A stretch of DNA of 64,000 nt, from the NCBI RefSeq assembly GCF_006175985.1, contig NZ_SRSH01000010.1, forward strand, positions 1 to 64,000. Reading direction: 5' to 3'. The notes beneath the pieces were generated by a model. That model had not been told where the DNA came from. It did not search any database and worked only from the letters and a program-made list of their open reading frames with translations. This stretch comes from Methylotetracoccus oryzae. Its GTDB lineage: Bacteria; Pseudomonadota; Gammaproteobacteria; Methylococcales; Methylococcaceae. Within the stretch, counting starts at the first letter, position 1. Each line of letters opens with the position of its first letter. Positions 56,443 through 64,000 of this stretch are shown here, in pieces. A program made the translations under genes and the position numbers.

Positions 56443-58093
56443 AGTCGCCCCTGCGGAAGGGCTGGAAGCCGCATGGTATATGGAGTTTTGGCGTTTAGCG
56501 GGGTATCGAAATCCCGCGGAATTTGCTGGGATAGGCCGCAATAGTTGAGGGATTTTGGGGCTGATGATGACTGACGACTTCTTCCGGGCACGCTTGGACC
56601 AGATGATCGACCTGCGGCACCCGCTGGCGGTGTTGGCAAGGCGGATGCCCTGGGGGCAACTCGAAGCGGTACTGGGGCCGACCTTCCAGCGGCGGGATCG
56701 CGAAGGGCGGGTGGTGGCGGTGGACGACCTGTTCGGTCCCAGTCTGCAGACGGTCGGCGGTGGCGTCAGTGCCGCGGGGCGGCCCCGGTTACCGATCCGC
56801 CTGATGGCCTCGCTCTTGTATCTGAAGCATGCCTTCAATCTCAGCGACGAAGCGGTGGTGGAGCGCTGGTCCGAAAATGTGGTCTGGCAGTACTTCAGTG
56901 GCCAGGAGTACTACGAGCCGCGGCTGCCGTGCGATGCGACGCAGGTGGGTCGGTTCCGGAAGGCCATCGGTGAAGCGGGCGTGGAAGAGCTGCTGCGGGC
57001 GACCGTGGACACGGCGGTGGTGACCCAGGCGGTGCGGCCGCAGGAATTCGAACGGATCATCGTCGATACCACGGTGCAGGAGAAAGCGATCGCCCATCCG
57101 GTGGACAGTCGCTTGCTAGAGCTCGCCCGGGCGAAGGTGGTCCAAGCGGCCAAAGCGGTGGGGATCTCCTTGAAGCAGACCTACGCCCGGGAGGGTGCAT
57201 TATTGCGGCGGAAGGCGGGCGGTTACGCCCATGCGCGCCAATTCAAACGTTTGCGGCGGGTGGTCAAGCGGCAGCGGACGATCCTGGGGATCGTACTCCG
57301 GGCGGTGCAACGCCAACGGGCCCAGGTCAGTGGCGTCGCCTCGGCGACCGCGCTGTCACACCTCGACACGCTCTGGCAGCGTGCGGAGCGCATCCGGACG
57401 CAGCAGCCGAAAGACAAAAACAAGCTCTACGCGCTCCATGCTCCGGAAGTGGAATGCATTGGCAAGGGCAAAGCCCGCAAACCGTATGAATTCGGGGTGA
57501 AAGCCAGCGTCGCCGTCACCTACGCACAGGGGCTGATGGTCGGGGCGCGGACCTTTCCCGGCAACCCCTACGATGGGCATCTGCTCCACGCCCAACTGGA
57601 ACAGACGACGATCCTGCTGGAGCCGCATGCCATCGCGCCGCAGCAGGTGCTGGTCGACCTGGGCTTTCGCGGCGTCGATGCGGATAACCCCAAGGTCGAG
57701 ATCATTCACCGCGGCAAGTACCGCTCGCTGAGCCGGAGGCAGCGGCGCTGGCTGAAACGGCGGCAGGCCATCGAGCCCGCCATCGGTCATCTCAAACAAG
57801 ATCACCGCATGGATCGCTGCTGGTTACAGGGCGCCTTGGGCGATGCCCTACACGCGGTCCTGTGCGCGGCTGGCTATAACCTGCGCTGGCTGATCCGGGC
57901 GGTCCTGCGGGGCCGCATCAAGCCGCGCTTTTGGCCTTTGTGGTTACGCGCCTGGCTGGTTTACTGGCCGTCGCCCGCCGCCACCGCCCGTTTGCGCCCC
58001 CGCTTCGAGCGTCTCGACCTCACCCTGCCGCCAACGGCGTCGGCCGGTCAGATGCTGTCGAACGTCGGTTGAAGGAATTTCGCAGGGGCGACT
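56443..58093 (+). mobile_element. IS5-like insertion sequence
   Basis: Ends are AGTCGCCCCTGCG (56443-56455) and its reverse complement CGCAGGGGCGACT (58081-58093). The 4 bases AAAG flank both ends directly (56439-56442 and 58094-58097) as target duplication. One intact transposase gene lies inside. The element is about 1,651 bases. Confidence 0.9.
56564..58072 (+). CDS. Transposase, IS5 family (DDE type)
   Basis: A 502-residue transposase: an N-terminal domain with LYLKHAFNLSDEAVVERW and WQYFSGQEYY, VDTTVQEKAI with the first catalytic Asp, VLVDLGFRGVD with the second, and RRQAIEPAIGHLKQDHRMDR with the Glu. The reading frame is intact, so the element may be active. TTG 56555 is an alternative start. 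Confidence 0.92.
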   Translation: MMTDDFFRARLDQMIDLRHPLAVLARRMPWGQLEAVLGPTFQRRDREGRVVAVDDLFGPSLQTVGGGVSAAGRPRLPIRLMASLLYLKHAFNLSDEAVVERWSENVVWQYFSGQEYYEPRLPCDATQVGRFRKAIGEAGVEELLRATVDTAVVTQAVRPQEFERIIVDTTVQEKAIAHPVDSRLLELARAKVVQAAKAVGISLKQTYAREGALLRRKAGGYAHARQFKRLRRVVKRQRTILGIVLRAVQRQRAQVSGVASATALSHLDTLWQRAERIRTQQPKDKNKLYALHAPEVECIGKGKARKPYEFGVKASVAVTYAQGLMVGARTFPGNPYDGHLLHAQLEQTTILLEPHAIAPQQVLVDLGFRGVDADNPKVEIIHRGKYRSLSRRQRRWLKRRQAIEPAIGHLKQDHRMDRCWLQGALGDALHAVLCAAGYNLRWLIRAVLRGRIKPRFWPLWLRAWLVYWPSPAATARLRPRFERLDLTLPPTASAGQMLSNVG

Positions 58094-58097
58094 AAAG

Positions 58098-58475
58098 AAT
58101 GTCCAGGCGATTGGGTTCCTGTCCCGAGTGGCTCCGATATGTTCTCCGCCACGCTGGCGGTTGGTTGAACCCAGTTTTGCGGGCCTTCCGGGCCGCTGAG
58201 GAGAGGCACGATAGGAGGCATGGTCAGCTCCAAAGTGTTGTGACCCTCGGTGTTCCTACGGATTGACCGCGACTGCTGGCGCCACCACTCTATCCGCGCA
58301 GTGCGCTCAAGGAGCGCGCGCTTGCATGGTCCGTGAGGCAGTAAACGGCATCGTCTTGGGGGGAGCTTACCAACTGGGGGCTGATGCGTCTTGCCATCGC
58401 TTCCACGGCGGCTGCTTGCAAGCGGGGCCGGTTCAGATGCCATCGGTGTACCTATTCGATGAGGAGAAGGGCATC
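58098..58475. other. Region between IS and secreted protein
   Basis: No gene is supported. A GAGGAGAAGGG ribosome site for the next gene lies at its end. No promoter is recognised. Confidence 0.4.
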
Positions 58476-58982
58476 ATGAAAGCGAAAGCGACACCACTGT
58501 TCCTGTTGATATCGGCTCTTACCGTCTTTCCGGCCGCAGCTCTGGCCGACACGCGGGGCGGGGGCGAAACGACAAACAGCAATGTCACTCTCAACAATGT
58601 CGTGGATGAGGCGACCGACATTTGGGAGATTCTGGAATCGGAAGGACTGACTTTGACGACGGCTAGCCGGTGCATCGTTACGGCCTGCTCCGACGTAGGT
58701 CACCCGGGGAGCGGCACGGACAATGACTATCGGTTCGTCATCTCGGTTGACGATACCAGCCCGGGCATAGACACCTCGTCCGAGCGTTCGCTCGAGATGA
58801 GCCAAAACAGCGGTGTCGATGATCCGGATAGCGTCGCGATCTGTTCGACGCGATTCATAAATATCCCGAGCGGCACCCACACGATTTCCTGGCTGGGGTC
58901 AAGGGCCACCGCTGCGGACCAACCCACGACGGTGTTTGACACGAACATGACCGTCGGGTGCTTCGACGGGACAGAACTTTAG
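58476..58982 (+). CDS. Secreted protein of unknown function
   Basis: A 168-residue exported protein with signal peptide 1-24 (TPLFLLISALTVFPAAALA). The mature part is acidic and Ser/Thr-rich, with Cys pairs (CIVTACSD) and a segment FINIPSGTHTISWLGSRA that looks like a beta-sandwich. No family is recognised. It lies in the segment between the IS and the second Rieske copy. Confidence 0.75.
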   Translation: MKAKATPLFLLISALTVFPAAALADTRGGGETTNSNVTLNNVVDEATDIWEILESEGLTLTTASRCIVTACSDVGHPGSGTDNDYRFVISVDDTSPGIDTSSERSLEMSQNSGVDDPDSVAICSTRFINIPSGTHTISWLGSRATAADQPTTVFDTNMTVGCFDGTEL

Positions 58983-59011
58983 GGAGCACAGCCGTCCGTT
59001 GAAGGGGACCT

Positions 59012-59040
59012 CTGAACAAGTCCAGGACGAACTTGTTCAG
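59012..59040 (+). repeat. 10-bp perfect stem-loop after the secreted protein
   Basis: CTGAACAAGT-N9-ACTTGTTCAG, 29 bases after the stop. No T-run, so it may act with Rho or be a regulator site. Confidence 0.6.
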
Positions 59041-59202
59041 GGGCCGTCACCTTCAAAGTGCGGCTTTGCCGGTGACTCATCGACTCGCTTCGCTCACGGC
59101 AATCGAGTTTGACCGTGTCCCTCCATGCACCGTCGGAGTCTCTGACTCAAAGAGGGATTCCCTGAGAGGACCCCGAAAAGTCATCATCCAGGGGTTTTTG
59201 CG

Positions 59203-59225
59203 CTGCGGGACACCTTGTCCCGCAG
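59203..59225. repeat. GC-rich stem-loop CTGCGGGACA-CCT-TGTCCCGCAG
   Basis: A perfect 10-bp stem with a 3-base loop. On the (-) strand it lies after the Rieske gene and could end its transcript, though no T-run follows. Confidence 0.6.
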
Positions 59226-59315
59226 TGGCTCTCGCGGTGGGATCGCCGAGCGAGTTGGACACAGCGCTGAATGAGTGAGCATTGCCCTATGCAACCTTGG
59301 CGTCAGGGCCCTGCG

Positions 59316-59630
59316 TCAATCATCGCCCAGATCAACCTGCAGCATGCCGCCTTCGAATCGCATGGGGTATTCAGTCATCTGCCAGCCCTCGGGCTGCAGG
59401 CAGCGGCCATTGCGGCCATCGAATACCCAGCCGTGGGCGATGCAGTACAGGATCCGGCCGTTGAAATCGCCGCGGCCCAACGAAACCCCTTCGTGCGGAC
59501 AGCGGGCGTCGTAAGCCTTGGGCTCACCGCCATCGGGCCACATGATGACGATCTCCTTGTCGCCGACCTTGCACGGTACCAGTTCGCCTTCCCCCAGCAA
59601 GCTTTGCTTGCAGACATTCTCGTAAGCCAT
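59316..59630 (-). CDS. Rieske 2Fe-2S protein
   Basis: A 104-residue small Rieske ferredoxin. Cluster motifs CPHEG (with His) and CIAHGWVFD are intact. It resembles the NirD/dioxygenase-ferredoxin type. The last gene of the (-) run selO-bolA-SIR2. Its 3' end is duplicated at 56340-56402. Confidence 0.93.
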   Translation of the reverse strand: MAYENVCKQSLLGEGELVPCKVGDKEIVIMWPDGGEPKAYDARCPHEGVSLGRGDFNGRILYCIAHGWVFDGRNGRCLQPEGWQMTEYPMRFEGGMLQVDLGDD

Positions 59631-59691
59631 CGCGTTCGCTCCAGGGCAGCCGAAAAATCAGGTTCGCATCAAGATCAGTGGTGCTTCTCCG

Positions 59692-61230
59692 TCACGACGA
59701 ACAGCTGACCTCGATATCGCGCTGGTTGGCCGGCGGTTCCGCCGCGTAGGCCTCGCGGCCGGCTTGTTCGTCATAGGGCCGGCTCAGGATCTCGAACAGC
59801 GTGGCGATGGCCGAATAGTCGCCGGCCTCGGCTTTCTCGATCGCCGCCTGGGCCAGGTGGTTGCGCAGCACGTACTTTGGATTGACGCGGTTCATGGCCT
59901 CGGCGCGGCGCGCATCATTGGTGTTCTGCTCGGCGCGCAGGCGCCGGCGATAGTCGACGACCCAGGCGTCGAAGGCCTCGATGTCGGTCATGTGTTCGCG
60001 CACGCCGTGGGCGGGCCCATCGGTATCCGTGCGGATGTCAGCGAGATGGCGCAACGTGCGCGTGAAATCGTTGCGACCGTGCTGCATCACCGCGAGCAAA
60101 TCGTTGACCAGTCCCGTGTCGCCCTCACGCACTTCCCGCAATCCGAGCTTGTCGGCCCAACGGCGGCGCATGGCTTGGTGGTAGGCAGGGGCGTAGCCTT
60201 CGAGGATGCCGTTGGCCGTCTCTCGCGCGGCTTCCGGCTGTGCGGATAGCAGCGGGAGGCAGGCGCGCAGCAGGTGCGAGCAGTTCCATTGACCGACTTC
60301 CGGCTGGGCACCATAGGCATAGCGGCCGTCGAAGTCCGAGTGGTTGCAGACGTGATATTGGCGGAACCGGTCCATGAAGCCGAAGGGTCCGTAGTCCAGC
60401 GTCAGGCCGAGGATCGAGAAGTTGTCGGTATTCATGACGCCATGGCAAAAGCCCAGCGCCTGCCATTGCGCCATCAACTCGGCGGTTCGTTCGACCACGT
60501 CGGTGAGCCACAGGGCGTGGCGATCAGCGCGTTCCTGCAGGTGCGGGTAGTGCTCGTCGATCACGTGATCTGCCAGCCGGGCCAGCGTCTCGGGCTGCCC
60601 CAGGTAGGAGAAATATTCGAACTGTCCGAAACGGACGAAACTGGGCGCGACCCGGCAGACCACGGCCGCTGTTTCGGATTTTTCACGTTGCACCGGTTCG
60701 GCTGAAGCGATCAGGCTCAGGCAGCGGGTCGTCGGAACCCCGAGCGCGTGCATGGCCTCGGAGCACAGGTACTCGCGGATCGACGAGCGCAGGGCGGCAC
60801 GGCCATCGAGACCGCGGGAATAGGGCGTGACACCGGAGCCCTTCAGCTGGAGTTCCCGGCGTTCTCCACAGGGGGTGCGCAACTCGGCGATCAGCAGCGC
60901 GCGGCCATCGCCCAGTTGCGGGACCCAGTGACCGAACTGGTGCCCGGCATACACCGATGCCGAAGCCGAATAGCCCGGCCAGGGACAGTCACCCGCCAGT
61001 GCCGCAGTCAGTTCGTGCCCCGCCTCGACCGGGAGTCCCAGTTCGTCGGCCAGTCGGGAATTGAAATGGGCCAGATGCGGTTCGCGCAACGGCGTGGCCG
61101 CGACCGGCACGTGGAACGGGTCGCCGAATCTTGCATAGCGCGGGCTCAGCGGCACCGCCGCCAGAGCCCGCTCGGGCTCCGTCAGCCGCCCCGGTCGCGC
61201 GGCGCCGGCGAGATCGGGAGCGGTTGCCAC
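59692..61230 (-). CDS. selO: SelO (YdiU), protein adenylyltransferase
   Basis: A 512-residue pseudokinase-fold enzyme of the SelO/YdiU (UPF0061) family that transfers AMP to proteins. Motifs: SASVYAGHQFGHWVPQLGDGRA, LQLKGSGVTPYSRG, ALRSSIREYLCSEAM, GVMNTDNFSILGLTLDYGPF. The C-terminus ends in CSS, with a Cys where eukaryotic SelO has Sec. Full length. Confidence 0.95.
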   Translation of the reverse strand: MATAPDLAGAARPGRLTEPERALAAVPLSPRYARFGDPFHVPVAATPLREPHLAHFNSRLADELGLPVEAGHELTAALAGDCPWPGYSASASVYAGHQFGHWVPQLGDGRALLIAELRTPCGERRELQLKGSGVTPYSRGLDGRAALRSSIREYLCSEAMHALGVPTTRCLSLIASAEPVQREKSETAAVVCRVAPSFVRFGQFEYFSYLGQPETLARLADHVIDEHYPHLQERADRHALWLTDVVERTAELMAQWQALGFCHGVMNTDNFSILGLTLDYGPFGFMDRFRQYHVCNHSDFDGRYAYGAQPEVGQWNCSHLLRACLPLLSAQPEAARETANGILEGYAPAYHQAMRRRWADKLGLREVREGDTGLVNDLLAVMQHGRNDFTRTLRHLADIRTDTDGPAHGVREHMTDIEAFDAWVVDYRRRLRAEQNTNDARRAEAMNRVNPKYVLRNHLAQAAIEKAEAGDYSAIATLFEILSRPYDEQAGREAYAAEPPANQRDIEVSCSS

Positions 61231-61237
61231 GCCGGTT

Positions 61238-61504
61238 TCAGACCTGCTCTTCGGAGGGCGCGATGGCCTTGATGCTGAGCGCGTGGATCTCCGCGGGCAT
61301 CATGTCGGCCACCGCCCCGTATACCATCCGGTGTCGCTCGACCAGACTTTTCCCCTCGAAGCGGGCGGAGGCGATCGCCACGGTGAAATGGCCGCCGCCC
61401 GCGTGACGGTGTCCGGCGTGGGCGTGGCTGTCATCGTCGATGGACAGCCGCGTCGGTTCAAAGGCCTGTTTCAAAGCGGTTGCGAGACGTTCGGTACGGT
61501 CCAT
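61238..61504 (-). CDS. bolA: BolA-family protein
   Basis: An 88-residue BolA protein, linked to Fe-S cluster trafficking with monothiol glutaredoxin. Core: HFTVAIASARFEGKSLVERHRMVYG and the invariant His. The His-rich insertion (DDSHAHAGHRHAGGGH) could bind metal. Next to selO. Confidence 0.93.
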   Translation of the reverse strand: MDRTERLATALKQAFEPTRLSIDDDSHAHAGHRHAGGGHFTVAIASARFEGKSLVERHRMVYGAVADMMPAEIHALSIKAIAPSEEQV

Positions 61505-61530
61505 GGCTTACCTCACCAGCGCGGTGCGCG

Positions 61531-62382
61531 TCATGCCACGGCCGCGACCGGCATCGATGCGGTATCGGCGACGAGTAGCGCGTTGAACTCGGCGAGCGGC
61601 AGGGTGATCCGCTCGATGCCCTGTTCGTCCAGAAAGCGCGCCTCGTTCCGGGTCAACTCGTCCGGCAGCACGGCCCAGTGATGCTCCGACGACCGCTTCA
61701 TGATCTGGCGTGCGTAGGTGCGCTCCAACTGGGTGCGGAAGCGGCAACCCAGGAACAGGAAGCTGCGGCCGGCGCGCAGTTCCTGCACGCGTTCGGGTAT
61801 CGGGGTCTGGATGTCGATTTCGGTCAGCACTTCCACGTAGTCGGAGTCCGACAGGATAAAATTGCTGGCCGGCGCGATCGAACCCAAAGGCTTGTACAGC
61901 ACCGTGGCCCAGCGGCTGGCTTCGGCCGGCTCCACGCGTGATCCGTCCGCGGCGAAGTAGTGCACCCAGTCCTGGAAATGCTCGGAGCGGCTGACGCCCT
62001 GGATCTGTCCGAAATCGGCGCGCCCGGCCAGTGCGTCCGCCATGCCGCGGTCGTACCACGCATCGACGATCAACGGCAGCGGCAGTCCTGCGAGAAAGCG
62101 GTGCAGCGAGGTCGGTTCCGCTGTCGCGGCAAACGCATCGTTCAGCAGGCTGACGAGCGTTTTGCGATGCTTGAAGTTCTCGATGTACTGGCCGGCGGCC
62201 GTCAGGTTCTTGCGGATCTTGTGCGGGACGGTGACCTTGGCCGTCAGCAGTTCGACCAGCGTTTCGGGCGCATCGGGCACGCTCGAACTGCCGTCCAGCG
62301 TCAGCACGCCGGGCCCGAGGTACGGAATGATGCGTCCGGCCGCGAGCCCTTCGCGAATGGCGGGCGGTAACGGGGTGCTCAT
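61531..62382 (-). CDS. SIR2-like domain protein
   Basis: A 283-residue protein of the SIR2_2 type. N-terminal GRIIPYLGPGVL is the nucleotide-binding turn; LPLPLIVDAWYD, PASNFILSDSDYVEVL and SFLFLGCRF follow, as in SIR2-like NADases and related proteins. No effector domain is fused. Here it stands in a nif-adjacent operon with ferredoxin, not with defence genes. Overlaps the 85-aa gene (ATGA). Confidence 0.88.
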   Translation of the reverse strand: MSTPLPPAIREGLAAGRIIPYLGPGVLTLDGSSSVPDAPETLVELLTAKVTVPHKIRKNLTAAGQYIENFKHRKTLVSLLNDAFAATAEPTSLHRFLAGLPLPLIVDAWYDRGMADALAGRADFGQIQGVSRSEHFQDWVHYFAADGSRVEPAEASRWATVLYKPLGSIAPASNFILSDSDYVEVLTEIDIQTPIPERVQELRAGRSFLFLGCRFRTQLERTYARQIMKRSSEHHWAVLPDELTRNEARFLDEQGIERITLPLAEFNALLVADTASMPVAAVA

Positions 62383-62636
62383 GACGCTTGCTCCGCAATC
62401 GCCGCCGCTTTCAGCGTATCCACTTCGGTGCGGGGCAGCCGGAAGAGGCCACGGCCGCCGGCCAGTGCCTGATAGCAGTTCAGCGTCTTACGGCTCAAGA
62501 GCTTGAACCAGGCGTTGGGGGTGAGCGCCTCGGGGCACTCGCCAATTTCCATCACCGTGCCGTCGTTGTTGAAACGGACGTGCACGACGCATTCGACGGT
62601 GGTGGTCTCCTTCGAGACCGTTTCAGTGGCTGTCAT
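62379..62636 (-). CDS. Conserved 85-aa protein of unknown function
   Basis: An 85-residue protein: VECVVHVRFNNDGTVMEIGE, CPEALTPNAWFKLLSRK, then CYQALAGGRGLFRLPR. One strand-rich half and one helix. Its stop overlaps the SIR2-like start (ATGA), so both are translationally coupled and probably work together. ATG 62636 begins the conserved part. Confidence 0.75.
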   Translation of the reverse strand: MTATETVSKETTTVECVVHVRFNNDGTVMEIGECPEALTPNAWFKLLSRKTLNCYQALAGGRGLFRLPRTEVDTLKAAAIAEQAS

Positions 62637-62653
62637 GGTAACTCCCAACAAAT

Positions 62654-62986
62654 TCAGTGATTGACCCATTCGATCGTGACCCGGTGGTGGCCCAGCAAGG
62701 CCTGGCACGACAACCGGGAGCGCAACGTATTTCCGCCGATCAGGGCGAGCCGATCACTCTCGCCCTTGCGGACCTTCGACAAGCCGCGTCCTCCCTGCAG
62801 CACCGTGACGTGGCAGACCCCGCAACGCGCCCGTCCGCCGCAATGCCGGGTGACGATGTCGCCGGCGAGCTTGACCGCGTCCAGCAACCGCGAGCCGCTG
62901 GCCAGCTCGAAGGTCTTGCCCAGCGGCAGCACGGTCACGCTGACCTTCCCGTTGCGCCTGGTGCTGCTGCGCAGGAACCCCGACAT
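62654..62986 (-). CDS. 2Fe-2S ferredoxin
   Basis: A 110-residue ferredoxin with ligands in HCGGRARCGVCH and RLSCQALLG. The spacing C-x5-C-x2-C is that of adrenodoxin-like 2Fe-2S ferredoxins. It lies between the DegT-like gene and the 85-aa gene, 12 bases after the former. Confidence 0.9.
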   Translation of the reverse strand: MSGFLRSSTRRNGKVSVTVLPLGKTFELASGSRLLDAVKLAGDIVTRHCGGRARCGVCHVTVLQGGRGLSKVRKGESDRLALIGGNTLRSRLSCQALLGHHRVTIEWVNH

Positions 62987-62998
62987 GCCCGGTGCTCG

Positions 62999-64000
62999 TC
63001 AGTAGATCGCCGCGCCGGCCCCCACATTGACCGAGGCATCTTTCGCGGTCTTCACGATGAAGCCGATCTGGTCTTCGGTCAGATGGCCATGGAACGGCAG
63101 CGCAATCGCACGGTCGGCCAGCTTCTCGGTGACGAAGAAATCGCCCTTGCGGTAGCCCAGCGTGCCGTAGTGGCTCTGGGTGTGCAGCGGGTAGCAGAAC
63201 GCCGCCGCTTCGATCCGCTCGGTGGACAGGTCCTGCACGATGGCGTCGCGGCTGGACTTCGAGAAACGGGTTCCCAGGTGGATCAGGTAGACGGTCCAAT
63301 GGATCTCGTCGACTTCCGGGGCCATGTAGGCCGGCTTGATGCCTTCGAACGACAGCATGTGCCGGTCGTAGTAGTCGGCGACGTCCTGGCGGCGATCGAG
63401 GATGTCATCCAGCCGCTGCAGTTGCGTCAGACCCAGCGCGGCGTTCATTTCCCCCATTTCGGCTCGATAGGGCGGGAAACCGCCGGCGATGATGGAATGG
63501 CGTTCGTCGCTGCGCCGCCCGCGGCAGGACCGCAGCTTGGACGCCAGCGCCGAGTCGTCCGTGACGACCATGCCGCCTTCGCCGGCCGTCAGCGGTCCGG
63601 GCTGGCTCAGATCGAAGATCGCGCAATCGCCGAAGGACCCTACGAGCCTGCCCTGATAGCGTGAGCCGATGGCCTCGCTGGAATCCTCCAGCAGCAGCAG
63701 GCCATGCCGGTCGGCCAGTTCGCGCAGCGGCGCCCACATGGCGGGGTGGCCGTTGACGTTGCAGGCCACGATCGCCCGCGTCTTGTCTGTGATCGCGGCC
63801 GCCGCCTTCTCGGGGGCGAGGGTGCACGACCAATAATCGATGTCGGCAAAGACCGGTTTGGCACCCGCCAGCGTGATTGCGTGCACCGTCTCGCGAAAGC
63901 CGAACGGTGGGGCGATGACTTCGTCGCCGGGGCCGATGCCATACGCCCGCAAGGTTGCCAACAACCCCAGCGTGGCGCTGCCGACGGCGACGGCGTGCCG
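62999..64000 (-). CDS. DegT/DnrJ/EryC1-like protein without PLP lysine (partial)
   Basis: 333 codons of a DegT/DnrJ/EryC1/StrS-family protein; the frame is open to the window edge, so the N-terminus lies outside. Family motifs: GPGDEVIAPPF, VFADIDYWSC, ACNVNGHPAMWAPL, LLLEDSSEAIGSRYQGRLVG, AGEGGMVVTDD. The Lys that binds PLP (normally K-x-x-T-x-GEGG) is Gly here (SQPGPLTAGEGG, codon 63596-63598). It may be a non-transaminase, as in dehydratase-like relatives where Lys is replaced by His, or inactive. First seen gene of the (-) run. Confidence 0.9.
   Translation of the reverse strand, partial: RHAVAVGSATLGLLATLRAYGIGPGDEVIAPPFGFRETVHAITLAGAKPVFADIDYWSCTLAPEKAAAAITDKTRAIVACNVNGHPAMWAPLRELADRHGLLLLEDSSEAIGSRYQGRLVGSFGDCAIFDLSQPGPLTAGEGGMVVTDDSALASKLRSCRGRRSDERHSIIAGGFPPYRAEMGEMNAALGLTQLQRLDDILDRRQDVADYYDRHMLSFEGIKPAYMAPEVDEIHWTVYLIHLGTRFSKSSRDAIVQDLSTERIEAAAFCYPLHTQSHYGTLGYRKGDFFVTEKLADRAIALPFHGHLTEDQIGFIVKTAKDASVNVGAGAAIY

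Larger units (their letters stand above)
58983..59315. other. Intergenic region with two hairpins
   Basis: No gene. Two strong stem-loops (59012-59040 and 59203-59225) are listed separately. Short frames on both strands have no protein character. Confidence 0.45.

Overview
The window is about 64 kb of high-GC chromosomal DNA from a nitrogen-fixing proteobacterium, most likely a gammaproteobacterium. Pointers are the Azotobacter-like FeSII gene after nifK, an rnfABCDGE operon in proteobacterial order with rnfH, ygfZ/apaG/clpX/bolA/selO housekeeping genes, and NifA-type and sigma-54 signals. Genus cannot be told from sequence reading alone. No nifA, nifB, nifU/S/V/W/Z/M are present, so more nif genes should lie outside the window.

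Layout. 1-3.3 kb is a small accessory patch: a CopG/RHH-like antitoxin, a decayed DUF262/DUF1524 tail, a DUF4143 ATPase and a truncated zeta-toxin-like gene with its small partner. 3.4-8.1 kb holds a di-haem cytochrome c and a copper-resistance operon (lipoprotein-copA-copB). From 9.3 to 18.6 kb (+) a nif-adjacent unknown gene is followed by rnfABCDGEH (a NifA UAS and a TGGCAC-N9-GC sigma-54 promoter lie in front), bacterioferritin and three accessory genes. From 25.6 back to 18.8 kb (-) runs an accessory/oxygen-protection operon: pseudo-receiver, truncated haemoglobin, two small unknowns, flavodiiron protein, 2Fe-2S ferredoxin, Cys-rich protein, NifO, SagB-type nitroreductase, ankyrin protein, IscX. 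The divergent control region (25.6-26.4 kb) drives nifHDK-fesII, closed by a strong terminator. After an AbrB-type antitoxin and REP-like palindromes, a second NifA/sigma-54 promoter drives nifE-nifN-nifX-DUF269-small membrane ORF-CCE_0567-fdxB-nifQ-ygfZ-apaG-ald, followed by clpX, nifF, a FAD amine oxidase and a ModC-like protein.

46-48.7 kb is ordinary (CapA, TerC, UspA). 49-56 kb is a histidine kinase/receiver/sigma-54 activator system placed just before two tandemly duplicated genes for secreted repeat proteins. Both copies share, at identical spacing, three palindromes and a TGGCAC element; a broken copy of the activator's C-terminus between them shows that the duplication unit is about 1,968 bp. 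An IS5-like element (13-bp inverted repeats, 4-bp target duplication) and a secreted protein lie between two copies of the Rieske-gene 3' end. 59.3-64 kb (-) resumes nif-adjacent genes: DegT-like protein (cut by the window end), 2Fe-2S ferredoxin, 85-aa unknown, SIR2-like, BolA, SelO, Rieske protein.

How they work together: Rnf and ferredoxins/flavodoxin supply low-potential electrons to NifH. NifE/N/X/Q, NifO and perhaps the ModC-like protein handle molybdenum and FeMo-co. FeSII, flavodiiron protein, truncated haemoglobin and bacterioferritin fit oxygen and iron protection. The least explained parts are the NifE C-terminal 2Fe-2S domain, the ModC-like protein with altered catalytic motifs, the DegT-like protein without its PLP lysine, the pseudo-receiver, and the sigma-54 controlled surface-protein pair.
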